A stretch of DNA of 64,000 nt from Gemmatimonadaceae bacterium (GTDB lineage: Bacteria; Gemmatimonadota; Gemmatimonadetes; Gemmatimonadales; Gemmatimonadaceae). The notes under the pieces are model-generated. The model was not told the origin of the DNA and made no database searches. It saw only the letters and a program-made list of their open reading frames with translations. Each line of letters begins with the position of its first letter. Positions within the stretch are counted from its first letter, which is position 1. The position numbers and the translations under genes were made by a program. Below, one piece after another: positions 16,849 to 25,358 of the stretch. Location: contig DASYSS010000099.1 in assembly GCA_036003045.1 (NCBI GenBank), positions 62,001 to 126,000 of the forward strand. Direction: 5' to 3'.

Positions 16849-17600
16849 TCGACATTCACACCCATCTTCTGCCGGGGGTGGATGACGGGTCGAAGTCGCT
16901 CGAGGCGTCCCTGGAAGTATTGCGTCGCTTCGCGGAGCAGGGTGTCACGACGGTCGTCTGCACGCCCCACCTCGAGGCGTCCCGCGCGCGCGAGGCGCCG
17001 CACCAACAACACGACGAGCTGTTCGCGCAGTTGGTTGCCTCGTCGACGCGTCCTCCGGAGCTCAAACGCGGTTGGGAGATCTTGCTCGACATTCCAGGCG
17101 CGGACCTGAGCGATCCTCGCTTGGGACTTGGCGGGTCGACGGCGCGTCTCGTGGAATTTGCCCGTCTGGGTCTTCCGGCCAACTCGGACAAGGATCTCTT
17201 GAGGATTCATGAAAGCGGTCTCGTACCCGTCGTCGCGCATCCGGAGCGTTATTGGGGGTGCACGCCCGCTTTGGTCTCGCGGTGGAAGGCGGCGGGCGCC
17301 GTGGTTCAGATGGACGTGACGGCGATTCTGCGACGCGGCGGTCCACACCGACTGGCGGAGGAGTTGATCACGAGCGGTTTGGTGGATCTGTTCGCGAGCG
17401 ACACGCACGTCGACCGGCGAACGTTGGCGATCGCGCGCGACTGGCTAGCCGACGTGACGACGGAGGCCAACGTTCGCCTGCTGACGTTCGAAAACGCGCG
17501 CCGGCTGTTGGCCGACGAGCCGACGATGCCCGTCTGGCCAATTCAGCTCCGGCGCGGCATGGTTCGCCGCCTCGGCGAGATGGTTTTCGGAAAATCCTGA
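16845..17600 (+). CDS. PHP-domain phosphatase of the CpsB/CapC family
   Basis: The 251-residue protein begins MIDIHTHLLPGVDDGSKS, the hallmark N-terminus of CpsB/CapC/YwqE tyrosine phosphatases. Further metal ligands are visible: VCTPHLEAS, the Glu in GWEILLD, AHPERYWG and the SDTH motif (LFASDTHVD). These manganese enzymes dephosphorylate bacterial tyrosine kinases that control capsule or exopolysaccharide export, or act on sugar phosphates. No kinase lies next to it. It overlaps the small ORF upstream by 4 bases and is followed after 33 bases by gmhA, so a surface-sugar setting is plausible. Confidence 0.85.
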   Translation: MIDIHTHLLPGVDDGSKSLEASLEVLRRFAEQGVTTVVCTPHLEASRAREAPHQQHDELFAQLVASSTRPPELKRGWEILLDIPGADLSDPRLGLGGSTARLVEFARLGLPANSDKDLLRIHESGLVPVVAHPERYWGCTPALVSRWKAAGAVVQMDVTAILRRGGPHRLAEELITSGLVDLFASDTHVDRRTLAIARDWLADVTTEANVRLLTFENARRLLADEPTMPVWPIQLRRGMVRRLGEMVFGKS

Positions 17601-17633
17601 CCGTAGTCCTCTCCAGGAGGGGAGCGACCGACC

Positions 17634-18242
17634 GTGGACACCGACGTGAGCAAGCACTTCGCCGATGGCCTGCGCGACTTGGCGGCCGTGGCGCAACGGG
17701 TAGCCGAGTCGATGGCGCCGGATCTCGAGCGCGCCCTGGCGATGGTCCGCGAGACGGTCGCCGGCGGCGGAACGCTGTTCTTTTGCGGTAACGGAGGAAG
17801 CGCGGCCGACGCGCAGCACATCGCGACGGAATACGTCGTTCGATACACGCGCAACCGCGGCGCATATCCCGCCGTCGCGTTGACGACCGACACCTCGCTG
17901 CTCACCGCGGCCGGCAACGACTTCGGCTTCGACGAGATCTTCGCGCGACAGGTGGACGCGCTCGCGAAACCGAGCGACTTGCTCGTGATCCACTCGACGA
18001 GCGGGAACTCGCCTAACGTGCTGCGCGCGGCCGAGGCGGCGCGCCGAAAACGAGTCCGCGTTCTCGCCTTCAGCGCGCGCGACGGCGGCAAGCTCCGCGG
18101 GCTCGCCGATCACTCGGTTGTCATTCCGACGCCGCGCACGGACCGCGCCCAGGAGCTTCACCTCTGCATCGAGCATTTGATCTGCGACTTCGTCGAACGG
18201 CTGATGGTCGAAGGTCAGGCGGGCGGAGGTGCAGCGCGATGA
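17634..18242 (+). CDS. gmhA: Phosphoheptose isomerase (SIS domain)
   Basis: GmhA turns sedoheptulose 7-phosphate into D-glycero-D-manno-heptose 7-phosphate, the first step to ADP-heptose for lipopolysaccharide. The 202-residue protein has the SIS fold with FFCGNGGSAADAQHIATEYV, IHSTSGNSPNVLRA, and the family C-terminus TDRAQELHLCIEHLICDFVE. A good ribosome site AGGAGGGG precedes the GTG start at 17634. The second pathway enzyme, a heptose kinase, is found at 26.9-27.9 kb. A DiaA-like SIS protein is the main alternative, but the TDRAQE motif favours GmhA. It couples to the SDR gene by ATGA. Confidence 0.85.
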   Translation: MDTDVSKHFADGLRDLAAVAQRVAESMAPDLERALAMVRETVAGGGTLFFCGNGGSAADAQHIATEYVVRYTRNRGAYPAVALTTDTSLLTAAGNDFGFDEIFARQVDALAKPSDLLVIHSTSGNSPNVLRAAEAARRKRVRVLAFSARDGGKLRGLADHSVVIPTPRTDRAQELHLCIEHLICDFVERLMVEGQAGGGAAR

Positions 18243-18997
18243 TCGGTCTCAAGGGAAAACGCGCCCTGGTGACAGGCGGATCCCGGGGGATCGGCGCCGC
18301 GACCGCTCGGCTCTTTGCGGAGAACGGCGTCCACGTCGCCATCGGCTACCGCAGCCGGCGCGCGGACGCGGAGTTGCTGGTCGCTTCGCTGAGATCCGAG
18401 TTCGGCGTCACGGCGTCCGCCCACGCGTCTGACATCTCGACGGTCGGCGGCGCGGAGGCGCTCGTGCACGGCGCCGCGGAATCGCTGGACGGACTCGATT
18501 TCTTCGTCGGCAACGCGGGAATCTGGCCCAGCACCGACGTCGCGTTTGGATCGATGACCGACGACCAGTGGCGTCGCACCATCGCCGAGAACGTCGACTC
18601 GGTGTTCTACACGACGCGGGCCGCGATCAGAGCGATGAGCGACCACGGTCGCATCGTTCTCGTATCCAGCACCGCCGGCCAACGAGGGGAAGCATTTCAT
18701 GCCGACTACGGCGCGTCCAAGGGCGCGGTGATCTCGCTCGTGAAATCACTCGCCCCCGAGCTGGCGAAGCGCGACATCACGGTGAACAGTGTCGCGCCGG
18801 GCTGGGTCGACACCGAGATGTGCGACGAGCCGTTCGCCGGCGGGGGGCGGGAACGAATCGCCGCCAGCATACCCATCGGGCGCATTGCGTCGGCGCGCGA
18901 CATCGCCGGACCGATCGTGTTTCTCTGCTCCGACTTCGCTCGGCACATCACGGGAGAAATCGTGAACGTGAACGGCGGCAGCGTTCTCTGCGGATGA
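18239..18997 (+). CDS. Short-chain dehydrogenase/reductase, FabG-like
   Basis: The 252-residue enzyme has the classical SDR pattern: TGGSRGIGAATARLFAENG for NAD(P) binding, the NAG motif (FFVGNAGIW), a catalytic Ser in LVSSTAGQRG, and the YGASK motif (Tyr and Lys). The PGWVDTEM region follows. It resembles 3-oxoacyl-ACP reductase, but SDR substrates cannot be read from sequence alone. It overlaps gmhA upstream and the asparaginase downstream by ATGA at each end, so the three are translated as a unit. Confidence 0.85.
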   Translation: MIGLKGKRALVTGGSRGIGAATARLFAENGVHVAIGYRSRRADAELLVASLRSEFGVTASAHASDISTVGGAEALVHGAAESLDGLDFFVGNAGIWPSTDVAFGSMTDDQWRRTIAENVDSVFYTTRAAIRAMSDHGRIVLVSSTAGQRGEAFHADYGASKGAVISLVKSLAPELAKRDITVNSVAPGWVDTEMCDEPFAGGGRERIAASIPIGRIASARDIAGPIVFLCSDFARHITGEIVNVNGGSVLCG

Positions 18998-19968
18998 TCG
19001 TTCTCGTTTTCACCGGTGGCACGATCTCGATGCGGCATGACCCGACGGCCGGCGGCGCGGTGCCCACGTTGAGCGGACACGAAATCGTCGCCCTGGCGCC
19101 GGGGATCGACCGGCTCGCGCCGCTCGACGTGGACGATTGGGGCGCGTTTCCGGGACCGCACATGACGCCGGATCGCATGTGGGCGTTGCGCGGGCGGATC
19201 ATCGAACACCTCGCGCGGCCCGATGTGGACGGCGTTGTCGTCACGCACGGCACTGATTCGCTCGAGGAGACCGCGTATCTCGTGGCGCGCTCGGTAAAGA
19301 GCGACAAACCGATCGTATTCACCGGCGCGATGCGCACGTCGAGCGATCTCGGATGGGACGGTCCCGGCAACCTCGGCGCCGCGATCCGCACTGCCGCGAG
19401 TGGCGAAGCGCGCGGTCAGGGCGTGTTGGTCGTGATGTCGGACCGCGTGTTCACGGCGCTCGACGTGACGAAGGCGCACACCTACATGGTCGACGCCTTC
19501 GACAGTCCGGGACTTGGCCCAGTGGCCGTGTTGGACGACGGCCAAGTCGTGTTCCGCCGATCCATCCACGCGCAGCCGCCGATTCTCAACGCGACGACGC
19601 TCGCGCAGCCGGTGGACATCGTCTACTCGTTCGCCGGCTCCGACTCACGACTGCTCGACGCTTCGCGCGAGCACGGGAAGGGGCGCGCGATCGTCGTCGC
19701 CGGGATGGGCCGGGGCAACGTCCCGGTCGCCATGCTCGACGGCATCGATCGTTGGATCGCGGAAGGAAAGCCGGTCGTGATCACGTCGCGCGTGGGACGC
19801 GGGCGAGTGGGTCACACGTACGGCTATGCCGGAGGCGGCCGCCGCCTCGCCGAACGCGGCGCGATCTTCGCGGGCTCGCGCCGTCCACAGCAAGCGCGCC
19901 TCGACGTCATGCTCGGTCTGGGCGCCGGATTGGACGTCGCCGGTCTCCGGGAGCTTTTCGAGTCGTAG
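18994..19968 (+). CDS. L-asparaginase (bacterial type I/II fold)
   Basis: The 324-residue protein hydrolyses asparagine to aspartate and ammonia. It starts MIVLVFTGGTISMRHDP, containing the first active-site Thr (TGGTI), and has the second motif VVTHGTDSLEETAYLVA with Thr and Asp of the HGTD signature. No signal peptide is seen, so it should be cytoplasmic. The ATG at 18994 overlaps the SDR stop; the longer open frame upstream lies within the SDR gene. An unrelated asparaginase is at 29.0 kb. The substrate may also be glutamine or a related amide. Confidence 0.88.
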   Translation: MIVLVFTGGTISMRHDPTAGGAVPTLSGHEIVALAPGIDRLAPLDVDDWGAFPGPHMTPDRMWALRGRIIEHLARPDVDGVVVTHGTDSLEETAYLVARSVKSDKPIVFTGAMRTSSDLGWDGPGNLGAAIRTAASGEARGQGVLVVMSDRVFTALDVTKAHTYMVDAFDSPGLGPVAVLDDGQVVFRRSIHAQPPILNATTLAQPVDIVYSFAGSDSRLLDASREHGKGRAIVVAGMGRGNVPVAMLDGIDRWIAEGKPVVITSRVGRGRVGHTYGYAGGGRRLAERGAIFAGSRRPQQARLDVMLGLGAGLDVAGLRELFES

Positions 19969-20047
19969 CTCCGTTTTGTGGTGGAGATTCGCTTGGCCGG
20001 CGGGGTCGATCCTGGTGAGTGGGCAGGGTACGCCTCGACGATTGCTG

Positions 20048-20174
20048 GCGGATTTCGAAACTGCTCGCGGATTTCGCGGATCATCAGGAATTCGCGAAAA
20101 AAACAGGCTTTTGGAACAGCAACAAAACAAAAGGGGTTCTTTTCCGCGGAGTCCGTGGTGTTTCCGCGAAATCG
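20048..20174. repeat. A+T-richer patch with short repeated CGCGGATTTCG-like units
   Basis: GCGGATTTCG occurs at 20048-20057 and 20067-20076, followed by CGCGGA, AATTCGCGAAAAAAA, CCGCGGAG and TTTCCGCGAAAT (20161-20172), the last in inverted sense. Between them lies an A-rich run (20097-20133) unlike the surrounding DNA. The whole gap 19969-20261 has no convincing gene on either strand. Similar CGCGAAAT/ATTTCGCG rows are known to me from intergenic repeat debris in other phyla, but I cannot tie this to a named element. Confidence 0.4.
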
Positions 20175-20261
20175 TTGCCGTATCAAATCGTAGATCTCAA
20201 CTGGGAGCTCGGCCCGACGCCGCGAAGTCGGAGCGCCGCCGCGTCGCTCAACCAACGGCGA

Positions 20262-20690
20262 TCAGCTGACCTCGCGCGCGAGAACGGGCTCCCAGCGGGC
20301 GAAGCAGCGCCAGTCGAATTCGTCGGCGGCGCGGAGTTGGTCCGGGAAGCCGAAGCAGTCGACCCAGCCTTCTTGCTCGGCGCGCCAACGGCAATCCCAG
20401 ATGAACTCGTAGACGTGCGTCTCGGTCGGCGTGTGGACGGTGACGACACCGACGAAGTCGGAGCAGCCGGAGCGAGCGCTAAGGGCGACGTGCTCGACGA
20501 CGAGCTGCGGCTCGGCCGCGAGGACGTGCGTGAGAAGCCGGCGAACTTTGACGCGCGGCATCGGCCGATCGAGTCGCACTCGGTCCAGCGGCGACGGGTC
20601 GTGCGTGTGCCCGTGGTAAAGGCTGCGCACCACGCGCTTGAACGGCTCGGCGGCTTGGGAACGGGCGAGGAGCTGCTCCAACTCGATCAA
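20262..20690 (-). CDS. Hypothetical protein, 142 residues, probable TTG start
   Basis: This frame is chosen over overlapping ones because its composition is protein-like: balanced hydrophobics, several Trp and aromatic clusters (YEFIWDCRWRAEQEGWVDCF; FDWRCFARWEPV), and regular strands such as VVEHVALSARSGCSDFVGVV. The start must be TTG at 20690, because an in-frame stop lies four codons upstream. There is no signal peptide or membrane helix. I do not recognise the family. It is the only minus-strand gene between 522 and 26.6 kb, diverges from the CCA-adding enzyme and lies beside the repeat patch, so it may be an acquisition. Confidence 0.6.
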   Translation of the reverse strand: MIELEQLLARSQAAEPFKRVVRSLYHGHTHDPSPLDRVRLDRPMPRVKVRRLLTHVLAAEPQLVVEHVALSARSGCSDFVGVVTVHTPTETHVYEFIWDCRWRAEQEGWVDCFGFPDQLRAADEFDWRCFARWEPVLAREVS

Positions 20691-20766
20691 GTGCGACGGT
20701 CCTCATTCGTGATTCTTCGAAACAAATATCGACCGTTTCACTTTGAAGCTGTACTGGCTGGCCACT

Positions 20767-20795
20767 TTCACGATCACGGCGAAACGGGCTATTCT
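20767..20795 (+). promoter_or_regulatory. Possible promoter of the CCA-adding enzyme gene
   Basis: TTCACG at 20767-20772, 17 bases, TATTCT at 20790-20795. The start site would be near 20802, about 25 bases before the ATG at 20827. Confidence 0.4.
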
Positions 20796-20826
20796 CCACC
20801 GCGATTTCACGCCGCGCCCCTTCTCA

Positions 20827-22137
20827 ATGACCCGCCTTCATCCACCGACGACCGTCCTCGAGATCGCCGAGCGTCTCGAGTCCGAGGGATTCGAGGCGTG
20901 GTGCGTCGGGGGCGCCATTCGCGATGCCCTCCTCGGAGAGACGCATCTCGATTGGGACTTGGCGACTTCGGCGACGCCCGACGAGGTCCGGCGCGTATTC
21001 GGCGCCCGGCGCACAATCCCGGTCGGCATCGAGTTCGGCACCGTCGGAGTGCTCGATCGCCTCGGCGCGATGCACGAGGTCACGACCTTTCGCCGCGACG
21101 TTCAGACCGATGGGCGTCATGCGGTGGTCGAATTCGGAGCGTCGCTCGACGACGATTTGGCGCGCCGAGATTTCACAATCAACGCGATTGCTTACTCGCC
21201 AAGTTCAGGCGAGCTGCGTGACCCGTTCGGCGGACGAGAAGATCTTGCCGCGAGGATCGTACGCGCCGTCGGCGATCCGGACGCCCGGATGCGCGAGGAT
21301 CGGCTGCGCGCTCTGCGGGGAATCCGTTTCGCCGCGCGATTCGGGTTCAGAATCGACGACGCCACGCGGCGGGCAATGGAGGCGAGCGCGCCATACCTCG
21401 GCCGATTGTCGCCGGAGCGGGTGAAGCAGGAGTTGGACAAGACGTTCGACCAAGTCTGTCGTCCGAGCGACGCGTTGATTGTTTGGCAAAAGACCGGGGC
21501 ATTCGCGTCGCTGATCCCCGCGCTGTCCAATCTGCCCGAGCAGGCGCTGACGGTTCCCGACTTCACGGCACGGCCGGGACTCGAGCGGCGTCCGGCGCGT
21601 CGGGCGGTTCGATACGCGGCCCTTCTCGCTCCGCTCGGAGCCGGCGCCGCCGAGTCGGTGCTCCTCGGTCTTCGGGGCTCGAAGCACGAGATCCGCGCCG
21701 TCACCGAGCTCGTCGCGGCGTGGCAAAGGAACGGGCCGTCCATGGGGGCGGCGATGTCCGCCTCCGGCACGCCGGATGACGCCAGCGTGCGCCGCTGGGT
21801 GGCGTCGATATCTCGGCTGGGGGTCGGGTCGTTCATGCGGCTCGCCGCGGCGATGTGGGCGGCGGATCTGAGTGTGAGGCGCCCGGCCCCGGCCCCGAAC
21901 GCCGTCCGACGGCTGCATCGTCGCATGTTGGGGGTGGCGTTGCACGACCCCATCGACCTGGGCGGTCTCGCCGTGGACGGCGACGACCTGCGCCGTGCCG
22001 GCATTCCGGCCGGCCCTGGGCTCGGTAAGATTCTCCAGTCCTTGCTCGCCGCGGTGATCGAGGACCCGGCGCGCAACACGCCCGACTGGTTATTGCGCGA
22101 AGCGGCGCGCCTGCACCACGACGCCACTCCCCGCTGA
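20827..22137 (+). CDS. CCA-adding tRNA nucleotidyltransferase / poly(A) polymerase family
   Basis: The 436-residue enzyme belongs to the class II nucleotidyltransferases that add CCA to tRNA 3' ends or poly(A) to RNA. Motif A is clear: CVGGAIRDALLGETHLDWDL with GG, RD and the metal-binding DWD. RRDFTINAIAY and DPFGGREDL follow, then RLRALRGIRFAARFGF. The C-terminal half is helical, as expected for neck and body domains. The ATG at 20827 places the motif at the family's usual distance from the start. CCA-adding versus polymerase activity cannot be told from the motifs. Confidence 0.9.
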   Translation: MTRLHPPTTVLEIAERLESEGFEAWCVGGAIRDALLGETHLDWDLATSATPDEVRRVFGARRTIPVGIEFGTVGVLDRLGAMHEVTTFRRDVQTDGRHAVVEFGASLDDDLARRDFTINAIAYSPSSGELRDPFGGREDLAARIVRAVGDPDARMREDRLRALRGIRFAARFGFRIDDATRRAMEASAPYLGRLSPERVKQELDKTFDQVCRPSDALIVWQKTGAFASLIPALSNLPEQALTVPDFTARPGLERRPARRAVRYAALLAPLGAGAAESVLLGLRGSKHEIRAVTELVAAWQRNGPSMGAAMSASGTPDDASVRRWVASISRLGVGSFMRLAAAMWAADLSVRRPAPAPNAVRRLHRRMLGVALHDPIDLGGLAVDGDDLRRAGIPAGPGLGKILQSLLAAVIEDPARNTPDWLLREAARLHHDATPR

Positions 22138-22152
22138 ACGGGGGGGAGCACC

Positions 22153-22680
22153 ATGTTCTTTCGCGGACGACAACCCGAGGCGTCGATCTGGCGCCGTTTT
22201 CGCGTCAGCGCGGACGGCTTCACGTTCGAGCGCGAGGGCGATCTCTACGTCGCCCGCGTGGTCGCGAATGCCGAGCGGGTGGTCGATCTGTTTTATGCGC
22301 TGAGCGAGCAGATGCCGCCGGCGGTGGACGTGGCGATCGAGGATCTGCGCAGCGGCCGCTCGTGGAAGGGAGAGGCCATCGCGCTGCCGGACGTCCGTGA
22401 CGCGATGGCGCGGCTCAAGATTCTGTTGGCGCGCTATGGGGGCGTCGAGTTCGCCGTGTACACGAGCGACGACCAGCTCACGGTGAACCCGCACCTCGAT
22501 CTGTTCATCTACGCGCGTACGGACCGCTGGCTGTATCTGCTCGAGGGAAAGGGAATCGAGGAACAGGCGCGCGTGCGGGGTAAGAGTTGGCGAGTGAATC
22601 GCCAGCATTTTCCCGCCGCGCCCGACCTCGTGAACGCCATCACAACCGCGGCGGATCGTCTCGGTTTGGCGCCGACATGA
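22153..22680 (+). CDS. Hypothetical protein, 175 residues
   Basis: A GGGGGGAG ribosome site stands five bases before the ATG. The protein is soluble and mixed alpha/beta, with no signal peptide: FRVSADGFTFEREGDLYVAR, VVDLFYALSEQMPPAVDVAI, HLDLFIYARTDRWLYLLEGK. The pattern of amphipathic strands resembles a small sensing or adaptor domain, but no family is recognised. It begins 15 bases after the CCA-adding enzyme and overlaps the ZIP transporter by ATGA, so it belongs to that transcript. Confidence 0.75.
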   Translation: MFFRGRQPEASIWRRFRVSADGFTFEREGDLYVARVVANAERVVDLFYALSEQMPPAVDVAIEDLRSGRSWKGEAIALPDVRDAMARLKILLARYGGVEFAVYTSDDQLTVNPHLDLFIYARTDRWLYLLEGKGIEEQARVRGKSWRVNRQHFPAAPDLVNAITTAADRLGLAPT

Positions 22681-23393
22681 CCCCGTCGGCTTTGGCGTAC
22701 GGCACCGCCGCCGCGTTGGCCAATGTCATGGGCGCGGCGGCGGTGGCCTCGCGCGCGTCGTGGAGCGTGCGCGCGCTCGACGCGCTCATCTCGTTCGCGG
22801 CCGGGTTTCTGATCTCGGTGTCCGTCGTCGATCTGTTCCCGGACTCGATTCGGCTCGCCGGTTCGGTAGCGCCGATGATCGTGCTGGCGTCATACCTGCT
22901 CGTCCATTTCACCCAGCACACGATCGGTCGTCACTTTCACTTCGGCGAGGAGACGCACGCGGTCTCCGAGATGGTGAGCGTGTCGGCGCTGATCGGCCTG
23001 CTGATGCATACGTTCGTAGACGGGGTCGCGGTGGCAAGCGGGCTGCACGTGAGCCAAGGCCTCGGCGCCCTCGTCTTCGTGGCGGTGTTGCTGCACAAAT
23101 TCCCCGAGGGGTTGGCCATCTCGAGCTTGTTTCTCGCCGCCGGTGCCCGGCGGCGCGCCGGGATTCTGGCGGCCGCGGCGCTGGGCCTGAGTACCATAGC
23201 GGGCGTCGTGTTGACCGATGCGTCGCCGTTTCTTCGTGCCTACGGATTGGCGATCGCCGCGGGAGTCACGCTGTACGTCGGCGCGTCGAACCTCGTTCCT
23301 GAGCTTCAGCACAGGTCGGGAGCGCGGATTCCTCTGAGCTTCGCCGCGGGATGCGGGCTGTATTTCGTCGCTCGCTCGCTGGCGTCGATCTGA
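22677..23393 (+). CDS. ZIP-family divalent metal transporter
   Basis: The 238-residue protein is almost entirely membrane-embedded, with seven to eight helices (ALISFAAGFLISVSVVDLFP; PMIVLASYLLVHFTQ; LIGLLMHTFVDGVAVASGL; VAVLLHKFPEGLAISSLFL). The metal-binding signatures of ZIP proteins, HTFVDGVAVASG in helix IV and HKFPEGLAISS in helix V, are both intact. A His-containing loop (HFTQHTIGRHFHFGEETH) precedes them. ZIPs carry zinc, iron or manganese into the cytoplasm; the metal here is not predictable. It is translationally coupled to the preceding hypothetical gene. Confidence 0.9.
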   Translation: MTPSALAYGTAAALANVMGAAAVASRASWSVRALDALISFAAGFLISVSVVDLFPDSIRLAGSVAPMIVLASYLLVHFTQHTIGRHFHFGEETHAVSEMVSVSALIGLLMHTFVDGVAVASGLHVSQGLGALVFVAVLLHKFPEGLAISSLFLAAGARRRAGILAAAALGLSTIAGVVLTDASPFLRAYGLAIAAGVTLYVGASNLVPELQHRSGARIPLSFAAGCGLYFVARSLASI

Positions 23394-23421
23394 TCACGCT
23401 GAGCGCGCGAGCGGCTTCGGT

Positions 23422-24807
23422 ATGAGCGAGCGTCGCCGTCGAGGCACGGCGGACGAGTCGGAGGTGACGTCGGGCGGAACGGGCTCGTTGTTCGAGTCGC
23501 CGTCCGGTCAGCCGCTCGCCGCGCGCATGCGTCCCCGCACGCTCGACGAAATCGTGGGACAGTCGCACCTGCTCGGACCGGGCAAGCCGCTGCGCGAAGC
23601 GATCGAGCGCGGCACGATCGGCTCCGTCGTGTTCTGGGGTCCGCCGGGATCCGGCAAGACGACGATCGCCCGCGTCATTGCGCGTTACACGGACCGCGAA
23701 TTCGTTCCGTTCTCCGCTGTGACCGAAGGTGTGCCTCGCGTCCGCGAGATCGTCGCCGAAGCGGAAGGAAGACGGCGCCTCGGGCGCGGAACCATTCTCT
23801 TTGCCGACGAGATCCATCGCTTCAACAAGGCACAACAGGATGCGTTTCTGCCGCATGTCGAGGCGGGCACGATCACGCTCATCGGCGCAACGACGGAGAA
23901 TCCGTCGTTCGAGATCATCGGCGCTTTGCTTTCGCGCGTGCGCGTGTTCGTGCTCGAGCCGCTGTCGCCGCGCGACCTCCGCGGCTTGCTCGACCGCGCG
24001 CTCTCCGACGGCGAGCGCGGACTCGGGGACCTCTCGCTCACGATGGACGACGACGCGGCGGACTTGATCGCCACCGAAGCGGACGGGGACGCTCGCCGCG
24101 CGTTGACGATTCTCCAAGCCGCGGCCGATCACGTCGGACGCAATGGACGCATCACCGTCGACGTCGCGCGGGAGGCGTTGCAACTCCGCTTCGCGCGGTA
24201 CGACAAGGGCGGCGAAGAGATGTACAACATGCTGAGCGCCTTTCACAAAAGTCTGCGGGGCAGCGACCCGCAGGGCGCTCTGTATTGGATGGGCCGCATG
24301 ATCGAAGGCGGCGGCGATCCCATGATCATGTTCCGGCGCGCGATCGCGATGGCCGCCGAAGACATCGGGCTCGCCGATCCGGAGGCGCTCAAGCTTGCCG
24401 TCGCGGCGCGTGATGCATATCACATGCTGGGGCCTCCGGAAGGCTACCTCCCGCTCGCCGAGATGATCGTGTACTTGGCGACCGCGCCGAAATCGAACCG
24501 TTCGATGTTGGCGCTCGTCGCGGCACGTGACGCGGCGCGCACGCATCCGGCTGAACCCGTACCGTTGCACATTCGCAACGCGCCCACCGGTTTGATGAAG
24601 GAACTGGGATATGGCGCGGGGTATCAATACGCGCACGACGCCCCGGAAGCCTACATTCCGCAGGAGTATCTCCCGGAGCCGCTCAAGGGCACGCGCTTCT
24701 ACGAGCCGGGTCCGTACGGGTTCGAGAAGGAGATCGCCAAACGCTTGGCGTGGTGGGAAGAAATTCGGCGGCGCAACGAGAAAGAAGAGGCGGAGGGATC
24801 GCGATGA
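23422..24807 (+). CDS. rarA: Replication-associated recombination protein RarA (MgsA)
   Basis: RarA is a clamp-loader-like AAA+ ATPase acting at stalled replication forks. The 461-residue protein has a Gly/Ser-rich N-terminal tail, then PLAARMRPRTLDEIVGQSHL, Walker A FWGPPGSGKTTIARVIA, Walker B FADEIHRFNKAQQDAFLPHV, sensor I GATTENPSFE, and the helical C-terminal tetramerisation region (MYNMLSAFHKSLRGSDPQGA; GLMKELGYGAGYQYAHD). This is the complete family layout. It is coupled by ATGA to the LEA14-like gene. Confidence 0.95.
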   Translation: MSERRRRGTADESEVTSGGTGSLFESPSGQPLAARMRPRTLDEIVGQSHLLGPGKPLREAIERGTIGSVVFWGPPGSGKTTIARVIARYTDREFVPFSAVTEGVPRVREIVAEAEGRRRLGRGTILFADEIHRFNKAQQDAFLPHVEAGTITLIGATTENPSFEIIGALLSRVRVFVLEPLSPRDLRGLLDRALSDGERGLGDLSLTMDDDAADLIATEADGDARRALTILQAAADHVGRNGRITVDVAREALQLRFARYDKGGEEMYNMLSAFHKSLRGSDPQGALYWMGRMIEGGGDPMIMFRRAIAMAAEDIGLADPEALKLAVAARDAYHMLGPPEGYLPLAEMIVYLATAPKSNRSMLALVAARDAARTHPAEPVPLHIRNAPTGLMKELGYGAGYQYAHDAPEAYIPQEYLPEPLKGTRFYEPGPYGFEKEIAKRLAWWEEIRRRNEKEEAEGSR

Positions 24808-25280
24808 AGAAGCTCGCCGTGAAAATCGTCCTGGGGCTGACGGCTGTCGTGGCCGCGTGTTCCTTCCTCGGCAAGCAGGCGTTCAAGCAGCCCGAGGTCA
24901 CGCTCCAAAAGGTGGAGCTCGTCGGCGTCGGCCTGACGGGCGGCAGCTTGAACGTCGACCTCAACGTCTACAACCCCAATCACTACCGGCTCGACGCGAC
25001 GCGCTTGACGTACGAGGTCCTCCTCAACTCGGACAGCCTGCTTCTCGCGACCGGCGCGGTCGACAACAAGTTCACGGTCGAGAGCGAAAAATCTTCCGTC
25101 GTACAGATTCCGGTCAGCTTCACCTACGCCGGAGTCGGTTCGGCGACTCGCTCGCTCCTCAACACCGGTGTGGTGACGTATCACGTTCGAGGCAACGTCA
25201 CCGTTGGAACGACCGTCGGCACGTTCAACGTGCCGTTCTCGGACACCCGTCAACTCACGACGGCAGGCGTTGCTCGCTAG
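24804..25280 (+). CDS. LEA14-like lipoprotein
   Basis: The 158-residue product starts MKKLAVKIVLGLTAVVAACS; VAAC fits a lipobox, so the mature protein is probably a lipid-anchored periplasmic protein with Cys at about residue 19. The body matches the LEA_2/WHy fold: VTLQKVELVGVGLTGGSLNV followed by LNVYNPNHYRLDATRLTYEV, where the NPN turn is typical. In bacteria these small proteins are linked to stress or membrane maintenance, without a settled function. The start overlaps rarA by 4 bases; hflX follows in the same reading frame after the stop. Confidence 0.82.
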   Translation: MKKLAVKIVLGLTAVVAACSFLGKQAFKQPEVTLQKVELVGVGLTGGSLNVDLNVYNPNHYRLDATRLTYEVLLNSDSLLLATGAVDNKFTVESEKSSVVQIPVSFTYAGVGSATRSLLNTGVVTYHVRGNVTVGTTVGTFNVPFSDTRQLTTAGVAR

Positions 25281-25358
25281 ATTGACGGCGATGCTCATGA
25301 TGGAGCTGCCCGCATAGCTCGGGCGCCAATCGTCGTCGCCCCGCCTGAAGAGCGGGCG

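Noticed and set aside
20048-20174. CRISPR array
   Set aside because: Units are about 10 bases, irregularly spaced and partly inverted; no cas genes.
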